Part shown: positions 8,516 to 17,205 of the stretch, in pieces
Numbering within the stretch: position 1 is the first letter of the stretch
Layout: each line of letters begins with the position of its first letter
Notes under the pieces: model-generated
The model's input: the letters and a program-made list of their open reading frames with translations, nothing else
The model's database searches: none
Told to the model about the DNA's origin: nothing
Assembly (NCBI GenBank): GCA_002368155.1
Contig: AP018180.1
Span: 3,164,719-3,228,718, forward strand
Direction of reading: 5' to 3'
DNA length: 64,000 bases
DNA from: Nostoc carneum NIES-2107
GTDB lineage: Bacteria; Cyanobacteriota; Cyanobacteriia; Cyanobacteriales; Nostocaceae
Made by a program: the position numbers and the translations under genes

Positions 8516-8824
8516 ATGACAGACTCTAAAAATTTATCATCTCCAGACTTTTGTGCGCGTCAACTAAAAGTTTTAGCAGATACGACACGCCTATCTGTGC
8601 TGAAAATTCTTATGGAAGGCCCCCAACACGTAGGGGAGCTAAATTCTGTCTTAAAGTTAGAGCAGAGTTTACTATCTCACCATTTAAAAATATTGCGGGA
8701 TGCAGGCTTTGTGGAGGCAAGGCGAGATGGGAAGGCAGTACTTTACCATTTTGTTTCTACTCATCGCCAAAACAACACTGGTAAGGCAATTGATTTAGGT
8801 TGTTGTCTCCTTTCTTTTGAATGA
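8516..8824 (+). CDS. arsR: ArsR/SmtB family metalloid-responsive repressor
   Basis: The 102-residue protein is a winged-helix regulator: KVLADTTRLSVLKILMEGP (18-36), recognition region LKLEQSLLSHHLKILRDAG (46-64), and wing VEARRDGKAVLYHF. The classical ELCVCDL metal site of E. coli ArsR is absent. Instead there are Cys96 and Cys97 in a C-terminal DLGCCLLSFE, like ArsR proteins that bind arsenite with a C-terminal cysteine pair, plus Cys13. It heads an operon, and its stop overlaps the next start by four bases (ATGA), so it is translationally coupled to pstS. That places a phosphate-type ABC transporter under a metalloid sensor. The family is certain; arsenite as ligand is inferred. Confidence 0.88.
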   Translation: MTDSKNLSSPDFCARQLKVLADTTRLSVLKILMEGPQHVGELNSVLKLEQSLLSHHLKILRDAGFVEARRDGKAVLYHFVSTHRQNNTGKAIDLGCCLLSFE

Positions 8825-9699
8825 AATTTAGTAACAATTTGGCGATGACAAAATTTAAAACTATAGCGTTAATTACTGTCGGTTTAACAATTGGTTTAGG
8901 GCTACAATCTTGTACGCAATCTGCTAAAACAACAACTCAAGCAACCAATAAATTACAAGGAAAGTTAGTTTTAACAGGTTCGAGTACAGTAGCACCTTTG
9001 GCAGCAGAAATTGGGAAGAAATTTGAATCAGAACATCCGGATGTGCGGGTGGATGTGCAAACAGGTGGTTCTTCTCGCGGGATTGCTGATGCACGTACAG
9101 GTGTTGCCAATATTGGCATGGCATCTCGGAGTCTGAAAACAGAAGAAAAAGACTTAAAAGCTTTTGCGATCGCACAAGATGGTATTGGCATGATTTTGCA
9201 CAAGGAAAATCCGGTAAAATCGCTGTCAAATCAACAAGTTATCGATATTTACACAGGTAAAATTAACAACTGGCAACAAGTTAGTGGTAAGAATGCACCC
9301 ATCACAGTTGTGAATAAAGCAGAGGGACGTTCTACCTTGGAATTGTTTCTCAGCTATTTCCAACTCAAAAATAGCGATATCAAATCATCGGTTGTGATTG
9401 GGGACAATCAACAAGGGATTAAGACAGTAGCAGGTAATCCCAACGCCATTGGCTATGTATCTATTGGTACTGCTGAATTTAGTATCAACAACGGCGTACC
9501 AATTAAGTTATTGCCTCTGAATGGAATCGCGGCTAGCACAGAGAATATTAAAAATGGCACATTCCCCCTTTCTCGCCCGCTGAATTTGGTTACCAAAACC
9601 CAGCCGCAAGGGTTAGAACGAGCATTTATCGAGTTTGCCCAATCGCCACAAGTCCATGACATTGTTCAAAAACAGGATTTTGTCCCCATCTCAAAGTGA
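8821..9699 (+). CDS. pstS: Phosphate-type ABC transporter substrate-binding lipoprotein
   Basis: The 292-residue protein has a lipoprotein signal with lipobox LQSC (Cys31). The PstS-like fold follows: GSSTVAPLAAEIGKKFE (52-68), TGGSSRGIADARTGVANIGMASR (81-103), and VNKAEGRSTLELFLSYF, the second anion-binding loop. It binds phosphate, and possibly arsenate, in the periplasm and hands it to PstC/PstA. The ATG at 8821 overlaps the arsR stop; an internal ATG at 8845 would shorten the signal peptide. Its 3' end overlaps pstC by 44 bases. Whether it discriminates against arsenate cannot be read from sequence. Confidence 0.9.
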   Translation: MKFSNNLAMTKFKTIALITVGLTIGLGLQSCTQSAKTTTQATNKLQGKLVLTGSSTVAPLAAEIGKKFESEHPDVRVDVQTGGSSRGIADARTGVANIGMASRSLKTEEKDLKAFAIAQDGIGMILHKENPVKSLSNQQVIDIYTGKINNWQQVSGKNAPITVVNKAEGRSTLELFLSYFQLKNSDIKSSVVIGDNQQGIKTVAGNPNAIGYVSIGTAEFSINNGVPIKLLPLNGIAASTENIKNGTFPLSRPLNLVTKTQPQGLERAFIEFAQSPQVHDIVQKQDFVPISK

Positions 9700-10534
9700 T
9701 AACCTTCTCCTGTGGATATTACGGCTATTAGCTTTAATTACAGGTATTATTGTTATCTTAATTACCGCCTTCTTATTACTCGAAGCCTTGCCAATTCTGC
9801 AACAGTTACGATGGCAGCGTTTTATCAGCGATCCATCTTGGCATCCAGTGCAGGGATTTTATAATCTGCTGCCGATGCTGTGGGGAAGTTTATTAGTAAC
9901 ACTCGGTTCCGTTCTTTTGGCGACACCTTTAGGCATTGGATCGGCAATATTTTGTCAATATTATGCGCCACCTGTGATCGCCAGATTGTATCGCACCTTA
10001 ATTGAGTTACTGGCTGGCATTCCTTCAGTAGTTTATGGTTTTTGGGGTTTAGTTGTCCTCGTGCCACTAATTGGGAAACTGCAAGCACCAGGAACTAGCT
10101 TGCTAGCAGGAATCGCCATTTTGACATTGATGATTCTGCCGACAATCGCCTTAACCGCAGAAGCCAGTTTTTCGGAAGTTCCGGCTGAGTATCTCCAGGG
10201 TGCAGCCGCCTTGGGAATTTCTCGCTGGGCAACAATTAGAAGCGTGGTTGTACCAGCAGCTAAATCTGGGTTATTTACGGGTTTGATTTTGGGAACGGGA
10301 AGGGCGATTGGAGAAACAATGGCGGTGTTGATGGTTTGTGGCAATGTAGTGCAAACACCTAAGAGTTTATTTGACCCCATTCGCACCCTGACGGCCAATA
10401 TAGCTTTAGAAATGGCTTATGCCACAGGCAATCACCGTTCCGCCTTATTTGTTAGTGGCTTGTTGCTAATGGTAGCGATCGCCATTTTAGTCGCTGTAGC
10501 TGAAAGTACCAGCCAAAGAAACATCTATGGCTAA
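9656..10534 (+). CDS. pstC: Phosphate ABC transporter permease PstC
   Basis: I start it at the ATG at 9656 (292 residues), not an upstream TTG at 9635. About six membrane helices are visible. The permease signature region reads EYLQGAAALGISRWATIRSVVVPAA near residues 174-198, preceded by the GIPSVVYGFWGL segment typical of PstC/PstA. It forms the inner-membrane channel with PstA and is energised by PstB. The 44-base overlap with pstS and the 8-base overlap with pstA show a compact, coupled operon. Confidence 0.93.
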   Translation: MTLFKNRILSPSQSDNLLLWILRLLALITGIIVILITAFLLLEALPILQQLRWQRFISDPSWHPVQGFYNLLPMLWGSLLVTLGSVLLATPLGIGSAIFCQYYAPPVIARLYRTLIELLAGIPSVVYGFWGLVVLVPLIGKLQAPGTSLLAGIAILTLMILPTIALTAEASFSEVPAEYLQGAAALGISRWATIRSVVVPAAKSGLFTGLILGTGRAIGETMAVLMVCGNVVQTPKSLFDPIRTLTANIALEMAYATGNHRSALFVSGLLLMVAIAILVAVAESTSQRNIYG

Positions 10535-11366
10535 AAAATCTCTGCCATTACCTACCTTAGTACTGTGGGCGATCGCATTCTTGATTACCGCCATTTTCTG
10601 CTGGATTTTAAGTGATATCCTAGGGCACGGTTTAGGGCAAATTTCCTGGGAATTTCTGACAACAGCACCGGAAAATGCTGGGCGTGAGGGGGGAATTGCG
10701 CCGATTTTGATTTCTACTTGTTTGATTTTGGGCGTTTGTATGGCAGTTTCTCTCCCTTTGGGTATTGGTACTGCTGTGCTATTAGCTGAATTTACCACCA
10801 GCGAAAGGGTTTTTGGGCGTTTAGTGCGTCGTAGTTTAGATGTTTTAGCTGGAGTACCATCTATAGTTTTTGGCTTGTTTGGCAACGCTTTTTTCTCAAT
10901 CAAGTTGGGATTAGGCTTTTCGATATTGTCTGGTGGGTTGACATTAGCTTGTATGGTTTTGCCTATCTTGATTCGTTCCACAGAAGCAGGGCTGCGGGCT
11001 GTTCCCCTGGATTATCGTTTAGGGGCTGCGGCTTTGGGATTATCACGCACCACCACATTAGGGAAACTTTTATTACCAGCAGCCACACCAGGGTTAGTTG
11101 TGGGTTTAGTGTTGGGAATTGGCAGGGCGATCGCAGAAACCGCTGCATTGATTTTTACTAGTGGCTATGTGGATCGAATGCCAGAGTCTTTACTCGATTC
11201 TGGGCGATCGCTATCAGTTCACATTTTCGATTTATCAATGAATGTCGCAGGTGGAGATGCTAACGCTTACGCCTCTGCTTTGGTGTTGTTGATTTTATTG
11301 TTGCTGATCAATGGCATAGCAATTTGGACAGCTCAATTTTGGTTAGCTAGGAGGATCACATCTTGA
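10527..11366 (+). CDS. pstA: Phosphate ABC transporter permease PstA
   Basis: A 279-residue inner-membrane protein with about six helices. It has the GVPSVVFG-like segment (AGVPSIVFGLFG) and the EAA-type loop DYRLGAAALGLSRTTTLGKLLLPAA, matching PstA. The N-terminal periplasmic part contains the family motif TTAPENAGREGGIAPIL. It pairs with PstC. Its stop TGA overlaps the TTG start of pstB, and the ribosome site for pstB lies within its last codons. Confidence 0.93.
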   Translation: MAKKSLPLPTLVLWAIAFLITAIFCWILSDILGHGLGQISWEFLTTAPENAGREGGIAPILISTCLILGVCMAVSLPLGIGTAVLLAEFTTSERVFGRLVRRSLDVLAGVPSIVFGLFGNAFFSIKLGLGFSILSGGLTLACMVLPILIRSTEAGLRAVPLDYRLGAAALGLSRTTTLGKLLLPAATPGLVVGLVLGIGRAIAETAALIFTSGYVDRMPESLLDSGRSLSVHIFDLSMNVAGGDANAYASALVLLILLLLINGIAIWTAQFWLARRITS

Positions 11367-12169
11367 GTCAAAAAACTCAATTTACGCAAAATGCCCCATT
11401 ATCTCTGCCTGCAATGCAAACCGAGCAGCTGAGTTTATATTACGGTAAAAAACCCGCGTTTACAGATATTACCATGCCAATTCAGGCAGGTAAGATTACT
11501 GCCTTAGTGGGGCCTTCTGGCTGTGGCAAAACCAGTTTTTTAAGTTGTCTAAATCGCCTAACTGATTTAATTCCCCATACCAAAGTTAGCGGCAGCATTC
11601 GCCTAGATGATTTAGATATCCTCAACAGTCGGATAGATGCGATCGCCCTGCGTCGGCGTGTGGGAACCATCTTCCAAAAGCCAAATCCTTTTCCCTTTTC
11701 TATTTGGAAAAATCTCGCATTTCCTCTCCAAGAACATGGCATTAAAAACCGTGAAAAAATCAAGTGGCTAATTGAAACTACCCTAGAAGATGTCGGACTG
11801 TGGAAAGAAGTTAAAGATAGGTTGCATAGTTCTGCCTTATCTTTATCTGGCGGACAAAAGCAGCGTTTATGTATTGCCCGGGCTTTAGTTTTGCAACCGG
11901 AAGTATTACTATTTGATGAACCTTGTAGCGCCCTCGATCCCATTTCTAGCGGCGTAGTTGAAGATTTAATTGCCAGTCTGCGAGGACGTTACACAGTGGT
12001 AATTGTCACCCACAACCTCGCCCAAGCCAGACGCATCGGTGATTACGCTGCTTTATTTTGGGTACAAGCAGAAGTAGGAAGATTAATTGAATATGGTACA
12101 GTCGAGCAGATTTTTACAAATCCACAACATGATTTAACAGCTGCCTATGTCAATGGTATTCGCGGTTAG
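11363..12169 (+). CDS. pstB: Phosphate ABC transporter ATPase PstB (TTG start)
   Basis: The 268-residue ATPase has Walker A GPSGCGKT, the PstB-specific Q-loop region FQKPNPFPFSIWKN, signature LSGGQKQR, Walker B VLLFDEPCSALDP and the H-loop VTHN. It powers the PstCA channel. The start codon is TTG at 11363, overlapping the pstA stop (TTGA), with a strong AGGAGG at 11349-11354, eight bases before it; no ATG fits as well. A PhoU gene, common after pstB, does not follow here. About 80 bases after the stop a MITE-like element begins. Confidence 0.93.
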   Translation: MSQKTQFTQNAPLSLPAMQTEQLSLYYGKKPAFTDITMPIQAGKITALVGPSGCGKTSFLSCLNRLTDLIPHTKVSGSIRLDDLDILNSRIDAIALRRRVGTIFQKPNPFPFSIWKNLAFPLQEHGIKNREKIKWLIETTLEDVGLWKEVKDRLHSSALSLSGGQKQRLCIARALVLQPEVLLFDEPCSALDPISSGVVEDLIASLRGRYTVVIVTHNLAQARRIGDYAALFWVQAEVGRLIEYGTVEQIFTNPQHDLTAAYVNGIRG

Positions 12170-12248
12170 TTGTTCGTCGTTCAGCGAAACTCAAAATAAA
12201 TAGACAGAGGCAGGAGGAGAAAGAAGAATTGTTATATTTTATTTGTTA

Positions 12249-12348
12249 ATACAAAATCAAATAATATTTGCAACACATAAATACAATCTAGAGGGCAAGG
12301 CAGTGCCTTGCCCCTACAATCTGTCGCATTCTTTTTTTAAATTGGTAT
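12249..12348 (-). repeat. MITE-like element, copy E (100 bp)
   Basis: Inverted copy. It begins ATACAAAATCAAATAAT, carries CTAGAGGGCAAGGCAGTGCC and ends AAATTGGTAT. It lies 80 bases after pstB. Confidence 0.85.
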
Positions 12349-12405
12349 AATTTTGTATCTCATTTATTTGCAACCTACGGTAATATTTAGACTTTCCTAA
12401 AAAAT

Positions 12406-12430
12406 AATTACGAATTACGAATTACGAATT
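12406..12430. repeat. AATTACG tandem heptamer
   Basis: About three and a half units of AATTACG directly beside the stop of the next, minus-strand gene. The same tract occurs at 52614-52647, also just after a minus-strand gene. Confidence 0.75.
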
Positions 12431-12433
12431 ATA

Positions 12434-12961
12434 TTAATGCTTCTCACTATTAGCAACACGACAATGCTTAGGATATTCAATATAGGGAATTAAAAGAGAA
12501 CATTTATCTAAAAATTCTTCGGCATATTGGTCTTTATAAAAATCCGCTTCTGAAGGGTTCCATTCAATAGTTGAGCCGTTCTGAAATTTAAAAAAACCTT
12601 TCATAAGCAGTACTTCTCGCGCTTCAATAAATTCAGGTAAATTTTGTATTGCTTGTGTAGTTAACTCCGAGATGATTTTATCAGCTATACCAGCCAATTT
12701 AGTTGTATCTCCATCGAAATCATTTTCGGAAGCATTATCAATCAGATGAGATAGAATATCTTCTCGCTGCATTCTAATGTGTGCGATCGCATCTTCATCC
12801 CAGAAGCAAAAATGTAAGATTCTATCTAACGTATCAATACATAAAATTTTACCTTCTGAGTATCTTTCAATGAGGAAGCCCACCCAGTTAGGTACATCAG
12901 CATTAATAGCTTGTTTCTCGTAATTTGCATCTAACTGTTTCCTGTCCTTAGCGTCGCCCAT
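12434..12961 (-). CDS. Hypothetical protein
   Basis: A soluble, acidic protein of 175 residues with no signal peptide or membrane helix. Recognisable stretches are DVPNWVGFLIERYSEGKIL, DTLDRILHFCFWDEDAIAH and the C-terminal PEFIEAREVLLMKGFFKF. I do not recognise a family or an active site. It stands alone between the pst operon and the C39 exporter, on the opposite strand to both. Codon use looks ordinary and one HIP1 site is inside the gene, so it is not obviously a recent import. Confidence 0.7.
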   Translation of the reverse strand: MGDAKDRKQLDANYEKQAINADVPNWVGFLIERYSEGKILCIDTLDRILHFCFWDEDAIAHIRMQREDILSHLIDNASENDFDGDTTKLAGIADKIISELTTQAIQNLPEFIEAREVLLMKGFFKFQNGSTIEWNPSEADFYKDQYAEEFLDKCSLLIPYIEYPKHCRVANSEKH

Positions 12962-13323
12962 TCTGCAATACTCCCTAAAATTATTTCTTCGCCTTTTCGC
13001 TTCAGATGAGACTTAATAACCCAATACTTTCAAGAAATTTTTAGCTGTTATTTCTAAATATGCCCTAAAAAAGTTTATTTATGTCGGTTTTCGATATTTG
13101 GCGTTTGGTGCTTGTCAATTACCAATTACCAATTACCCATTACCAATTCCCCATTCCCCATTCCCCAAAAATTGCTATAACTGGCTTTTTGGGTTTGCAT
13201 CTGGGAATTATCAATAATAAGCAATCATCGTTACCTGTGGCACAGGCTAATTTGTTTATGTCATTAATGCTCAGGATAGTTAATTTGACGGCAATAATTG
13301 CCAGATTGTGTGATTGATATTTT
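12962..13323. other. Gap upstream of the C39 exporter
   Basis: It includes a tract of ACCAATTACC/TTACCAATTCCCC heptamers at about 13116-13168. A 78-codon frame at 13081-13317 runs through these repeats and is not credible. No double-glycine leader peptide gene was seen. Confidence 0.5.
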
Positions 13324-15468
13324 ATGCGTTATCAACTCATTCGTCAGCACAGTGAAGAAGATTGTGGCGCAGCTTGTTTAGCTACAATCGCCAAACACTA
13401 CGGTCGGATTTTTAGCCTTAACCGTGTCCGTGAAGCTGTAGGAACGGGACAACTTGGTACTTCTTTGTTGGGGTTAAAACGTGGGGCACAAACTTTAGGG
13501 TTTAATGCTAGAGGAGTCAAAGCTGCACCAGAAATTCTCGATAAATTACAGGAACTACCGCTACCAGCGATTATTCATTGGCAAGGTTACCACTGGGTAG
13601 TGTTGTATGGGCGACGGGGTAAAAAATATGTCATAGCCGATCCGGCTGTAGGACTGCGTTACCTAACAAAGCATGAACTGATGGCGGGGTGGGGAAATTG
13701 GCTAATGCTGTTAGTCGAACCAGATAGCGATCGCTTTTTTGAGCACGAAAGCGATCGCATTGGTAATTTTCGGCGGTTTATGCAGCCAGTCTGGAATTAT
13801 CGCGCAATCCTCAGCGAAGCATTTCTAATCAATATTTTTGTAGGACTGCTTTCGCTAATTTCTCCATTTCTGCTGCAAATTCTCACTGATGATGTGTTAG
13901 TGCGTGGTGATACCAAGCTGCTAGTAAATGTTGTCCTAGCCGCGATTGTGATGAATTTGCTCAGTAGCAGTCTCAGACTAGTGCAGTCTAATCTCATTAC
14001 CCATTTTGCAGGGCGGCTGCAGTTAGGATTGGTATTAGAATTTTGTCGGCAAATTCTGCGCTTACCTCTGACATACTACGAATCTCATCGCAGTGGAGAA
14101 ATTATGAGTCGGCTGCGAGATATTCAAGAAATTAATCAGCTAGTTTCGCAATCTGTAATTGGATTACCCAGTCAGTTTTTCATCGCGCTGATTTCCTTGG
14201 GTTTTATGTTGTTCTACAGCATGAAACTGACTTTTTTGGCGTTAGCATTTTCAGCGTTGATGACATTATCTACATTGCTATTTTTACCTATATTGCAACG
14301 TAAATTCCAAAATTTATTAATATTAGAAGCGGAAAACCAAGGGATTTTAGTTGAAACTTTTAAAGGAGCCATCACATTTAAAAGTTTATCCGCTGCGCCA
14401 CAATTATGGGAGGAATTACAGACTAAATATGGCAGAGTTGCCAATTTAGGCTTTAGAACTATGCAAATTTCGGCAATTAATAATATTTTTTCGAGCTTGG
14501 TATTTACAGTTAGTAGCGTTATCCTCTTGTGGTTTGGCAGCAGTTTAGCGATCGCCAAAGAATTAAGCATAGGACAATTACTCGCTTTCAATAGCATGAA
14601 CGCCAATTTTCTAGGGTTTCTCAGCACAGTCATTGGCTTTGCTAATGGACTGGTGCGCGCTAGAACTTCCATTGAGAGATTAGCAGAAGTTATTGATGCC
14701 ACTCCTGAAAATCAAGGAGATGAGCTAAAACCTTGGGTAAAAATTCCGGCTAATGCTGATATTGTTTGCCTTGATATTAATTTTCACCACGCTGGCAGAG
14801 TTGACTTATTAAAGGATTTTTCCTTGACAATTCCCGGAGGGAAAATAGTAGCGTTAGTTGGTCAATCAGGCTGTGGTAAAAGTACATTGACCAAACTAAT
14901 TTCTGGATTGTATCCCTTACAATCTGGCAATATTCGGATTGGTGATTATAATTTGCCCGATATATCTTTAGATTCACTACGTCAACAAGTAGTGCTAATT
15001 CCCCAAGAAGCGCATTTTTGGAGTCGTTCAATTATTGAAAATTTTCGTTTAAATGCTCCATATACTAGCTTTGAAGCGATTGTTAATGCTTGTAAAATTA
15101 CTGGCGCTGATGAATTTATCAGCCGCCTACCCGATAAATATCAAACTGTCTTAGGTGAGTTTGGTGCAAACCTCTCCGGCGGACAACGTCAGCGTTTAGC
15201 CATAGCTAGGGCCATTGTCTCTGACCCATCGATTTTAATTATGGATGAATCGACAGGGGCTTTAGATCCCGCCAGCGAATCTTATTTACTAGAGAAATTA
15301 TTGAGCGATCGCTATGGTAAAACTACAATTCTCATTAGTCACCGCCCTCATGTTATCCAACACGCAGATTGGATAATTGTCCTGAACGAAGGCCAATTAA
15401 CCGCCCAAGGATGTTTTACAGATTTGCAAGCTCAACCTAACAACCCCTTGTTCTTCTTAAATTTTTAG
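13324..15468 (+). CDS. C39-peptidase-containing ABC exporter (bacteriocin/peptide type)
   Basis: The 714-residue protein has three parts. Residues 1-130 are a C39 cysteine protease with the motif RQHSEEDCGAACLA (Cys14), His90 in GYHWVVLYG and Asp106 in ADPAVG. Residues about 160-430 are the transmembrane domain. Residues about 480-714 are the ATPase, with Walker A GQSGCGKST, signature LSGGQRQR and Walker B SILIMDEST. Such transporters cut the leader of a peptide at a double-glycine site and export it. The catalytic triad is complete, so cleavage should work. No precursor peptide and no HlyD-type adaptor is encoded nearby, so the cargo is unknown. Confidence 0.93.
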   Translation: MRYQLIRQHSEEDCGAACLATIAKHYGRIFSLNRVREAVGTGQLGTSLLGLKRGAQTLGFNARGVKAAPEILDKLQELPLPAIIHWQGYHWVVLYGRRGKKYVIADPAVGLRYLTKHELMAGWGNWLMLLVEPDSDRFFEHESDRIGNFRRFMQPVWNYRAILSEAFLINIFVGLLSLISPFLLQILTDDVLVRGDTKLLVNVVLAAIVMNLLSSSLRLVQSNLITHFAGRLQLGLVLEFCRQILRLPLTYYESHRSGEIMSRLRDIQEINQLVSQSVIGLPSQFFIALISLGFMLFYSMKLTFLALAFSALMTLSTLLFLPILQRKFQNLLILEAENQGILVETFKGAITFKSLSAAPQLWEELQTKYGRVANLGFRTMQISAINNIFSSLVFTVSSVILLWFGSSLAIAKELSIGQLLAFNSMNANFLGFLSTVIGFANGLVRARTSIERLAEVIDATPENQGDELKPWVKIPANADIVCLDINFHHAGRVDLLKDFSLTIPGGKIVALVGQSGCGKSTLTKLISGLYPLQSGNIRIGDYNLPDISLDSLRQQVVLIPQEAHFWSRSIIENFRLNAPYTSFEAIVNACKITGADEFISRLPDKYQTVLGEFGANLSGGQRQRLAIARAIVSDPSILIMDESTGALDPASESYLLEKLLSDRYGKTTILISHRPHVIQHADWIIVLNEGQLTAQGCFTDLQAQPNNPLFFLNF

Positions 15469-15958
15469 ACAACCTGGATTGGGGACTGGGGATTGGGGAC
15501 TGGGGACTGGGGATTGGGGACAAGGAGATGAGGGGAAAAAGTAATCACCAATTACCAATTACCAATTACCCATTACCAATTACCAATGCCCAATGCCCCA
15601 TGCCCATTACCCCTAACTTTAGTAACAAATCAGTAATAATTTACACATTTACATTGAGCAAGACCTATTATATAAAGCCGTTGGGTCTTTCAAGGAGGTT
15701 GTGCATCACGAGGCTAGGATTTTGTTGTAATTTGCGGAATCTGATTTTGTCTTGTGTTTCTATGTCATGTCCCAACATAAAAATGCCCTAGAGAGGAACT
15801 CTGCACTCTGAAAAGACTTGTTCTAAAACATAAAGTAGAAAGTTTTCTAGATTAAACAAAATAGGGACACACCACCTGCATTAGTTTTTACTCCTTTGAA
15901 CGGTGGATGATTACCACTGTTTGCCATCACTATAGTTTAAAAGGGAGAATACCTGAAT
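15469..15958. other. Gap with heptamer repeats before the M4 protease
   Basis: GGGGATTGGGGACTGG tracts lie at 15477-15522 and ACCAATTACC/CCCAATGCCCC tracts at 15545-15606. A weak hairpin (AAGACCTA with TGGGTCTT) lies near 15660-15692. An 87-codon frame through the repeats (15528-15791) is not credible. The ribosome site AAGGGAG at 15941 belongs to the next gene. Confidence 0.55.
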
Positions 15959-17041
15959 ATGGCTCGAAATAAGAAGAAATCAACAGGTTTTAACTGTGAA
16001 CATCCAGGGTATTCCAGATGCCCTATCTGTTGTATTATTCCGCCACACATACTAGAAAATGTTGCTGTTAATGGTAACCCTGAGCAACGTAATTGGGCTT
16101 TTCAAACATTAAACGTTTCCGCACAGTTGCGCGGTAGAAGAAATGTCATTGGTTCTGTCTCCTTTGCGCCATCCCCAGGTGTGAAGCGCCGCACTATTTA
16201 TGATGCTAAAAATTCGGAAAATTTACCGGGGACATTGGTACGTGGTGAAGGAGATCCACCAAGCAGCGATCCTGCAGTTAATGAAGCCTATGATTCTGCT
16301 GGTGCTACTTATGACTTATTCCATGAAATATTTGACCGCAATTCCATTGATGATAAAGGATTGCGTTTAGACTCTACCGTACATTACGGTGTCAAATATG
16401 ACAATGCTTTCTGGAATGGCGACCAGATGGTCTATGGTGATGGTGATGGGGAATTATTCCAACGCTTCACTAAGTCAATTGATGTTATTGCCCATGAACT
16501 AACTCATGGCGTGACTCAGTACGAGGCTGGTCTACAGTATTACGGCGAACCAGGGGCACTTAATGAGTCATTTTCTGATGTTTTTGGCGCTTTAGTCAAA
16601 CAAAAAAGCAAAAATCAAACCGTAGACCAAGCAGATTGGATTATTGGGGAAGGTCTTTTAGCTCCGACTGTTAAAGGTGTTGGCATTCGTTCCCTGAAAG
16701 CACCAGGAACAGCATACGACGATCCAGTCATGGGTAAAGATCCGCAACCTGCTGTGATGAAAGACAAGTACACAGGTACAGAAGATAACGCTGGCGTGCA
16801 TATCAACTCAGGTATCGCCAACTATGCTTTTTATCTAGCGGCAATGGAGATTGGCGGCTATGCTTGGGAAAAATCTGGCAAAATTTGGTACATAACTTTG
16901 CGTGATCGCCTGCGTGCTAATGCTAACTTTAAAGCAGCCGCTACTGCAACTATCAAAGTTGCTAGCGAACTTTACGGTAACGATAGTAAAGAACAAAAAG
17001 CTGTACAGAATGCTTGGCAAAAAGTAGGTGTGATCAAATAG
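15959..17041 (+). CDS. M4 family metalloprotease, protealysin type
   Basis: A 360-residue zinc protease with HELTH at 179-183, third zinc ligand Glu203 in GALNESFSD and catalytic His281 in NAGVHINSG. It lacks the long propeptide and signal peptide of thermolysin. Instead it has a short N-terminal region with CIIPPHILENVA (25-36), the PPxxL-type feature of protealysin propeptides. Four cysteines precede it (NCEHPGYSRCPICC), which could bind a metal or form disulfides. Protealysin-like enzymes lack a Sec signal and act inside or leave by other routes. The likely inhibitor gene follows at 17206. Start: ATG at 15959 with AAGGGAG upstream. Confidence 0.93.
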   Translation: MARNKKKSTGFNCEHPGYSRCPICCIIPPHILENVAVNGNPEQRNWAFQTLNVSAQLRGRRNVIGSVSFAPSPGVKRRTIYDAKNSENLPGTLVRGEGDPPSSDPAVNEAYDSAGATYDLFHEIFDRNSIDDKGLRLDSTVHYGVKYDNAFWNGDQMVYGDGDGELFQRFTKSIDVIAHELTHGVTQYEAGLQYYGEPGALNESFSDVFGALVKQKSKNQTVDQADWIIGEGLLAPTVKGVGIRSLKAPGTAYDDPVMGKDPQPAVMKDKYTGTEDNAGVHINSGIANYAFYLAAMEIGGYAWEKSGKIWYITLRDRLRANANFKAAATATIKVASELYGNDSKEQKAVQNAWQKVGVIK

Positions 17042-17133
17042 TGAATGGTGAATGATGAATCATCAACAAGTAAAATTTTCATAATTCATCATTCGTGATT
17101 CAAAATTTACACTGTCTTGTCCTTTGTTGTTAC

Positions 17134-17169
17134 ACTGGAAGATAACCATCGAAATCTTCCAGTTTTTTT
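17134..17169 (+). terminator. Hairpin with T-run between protease and inhibitor genes
   Basis: ACTGGAAGAT at 17134-17143 pairs with ATCTTCCAGT at 17154-17163 (ten pairs, loop of ten), followed directly by a T-run to 17169. It sits 93 bases after the protease stop and 37 bases before the inhibitor start. Confidence 0.8.
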
Positions 17170-17205
17170 ATTTCTTCCCCTAGAAAGCACAACGGAGAGC
17201 AAAAA

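Noticed and set aside
13081-13317. 78-codon frame before the C39 exporter, considered as a precursor peptide
   Set aside because: Its first third is translated heptamer repeats, and no double-glycine leader is present.
15528-15791. 87-codon Cys-containing frame after the C39 exporter, considered as exported peptide
   Set aside because: The N-terminal half is translated ACCAATTACC repeats; no leader motif or credible start.
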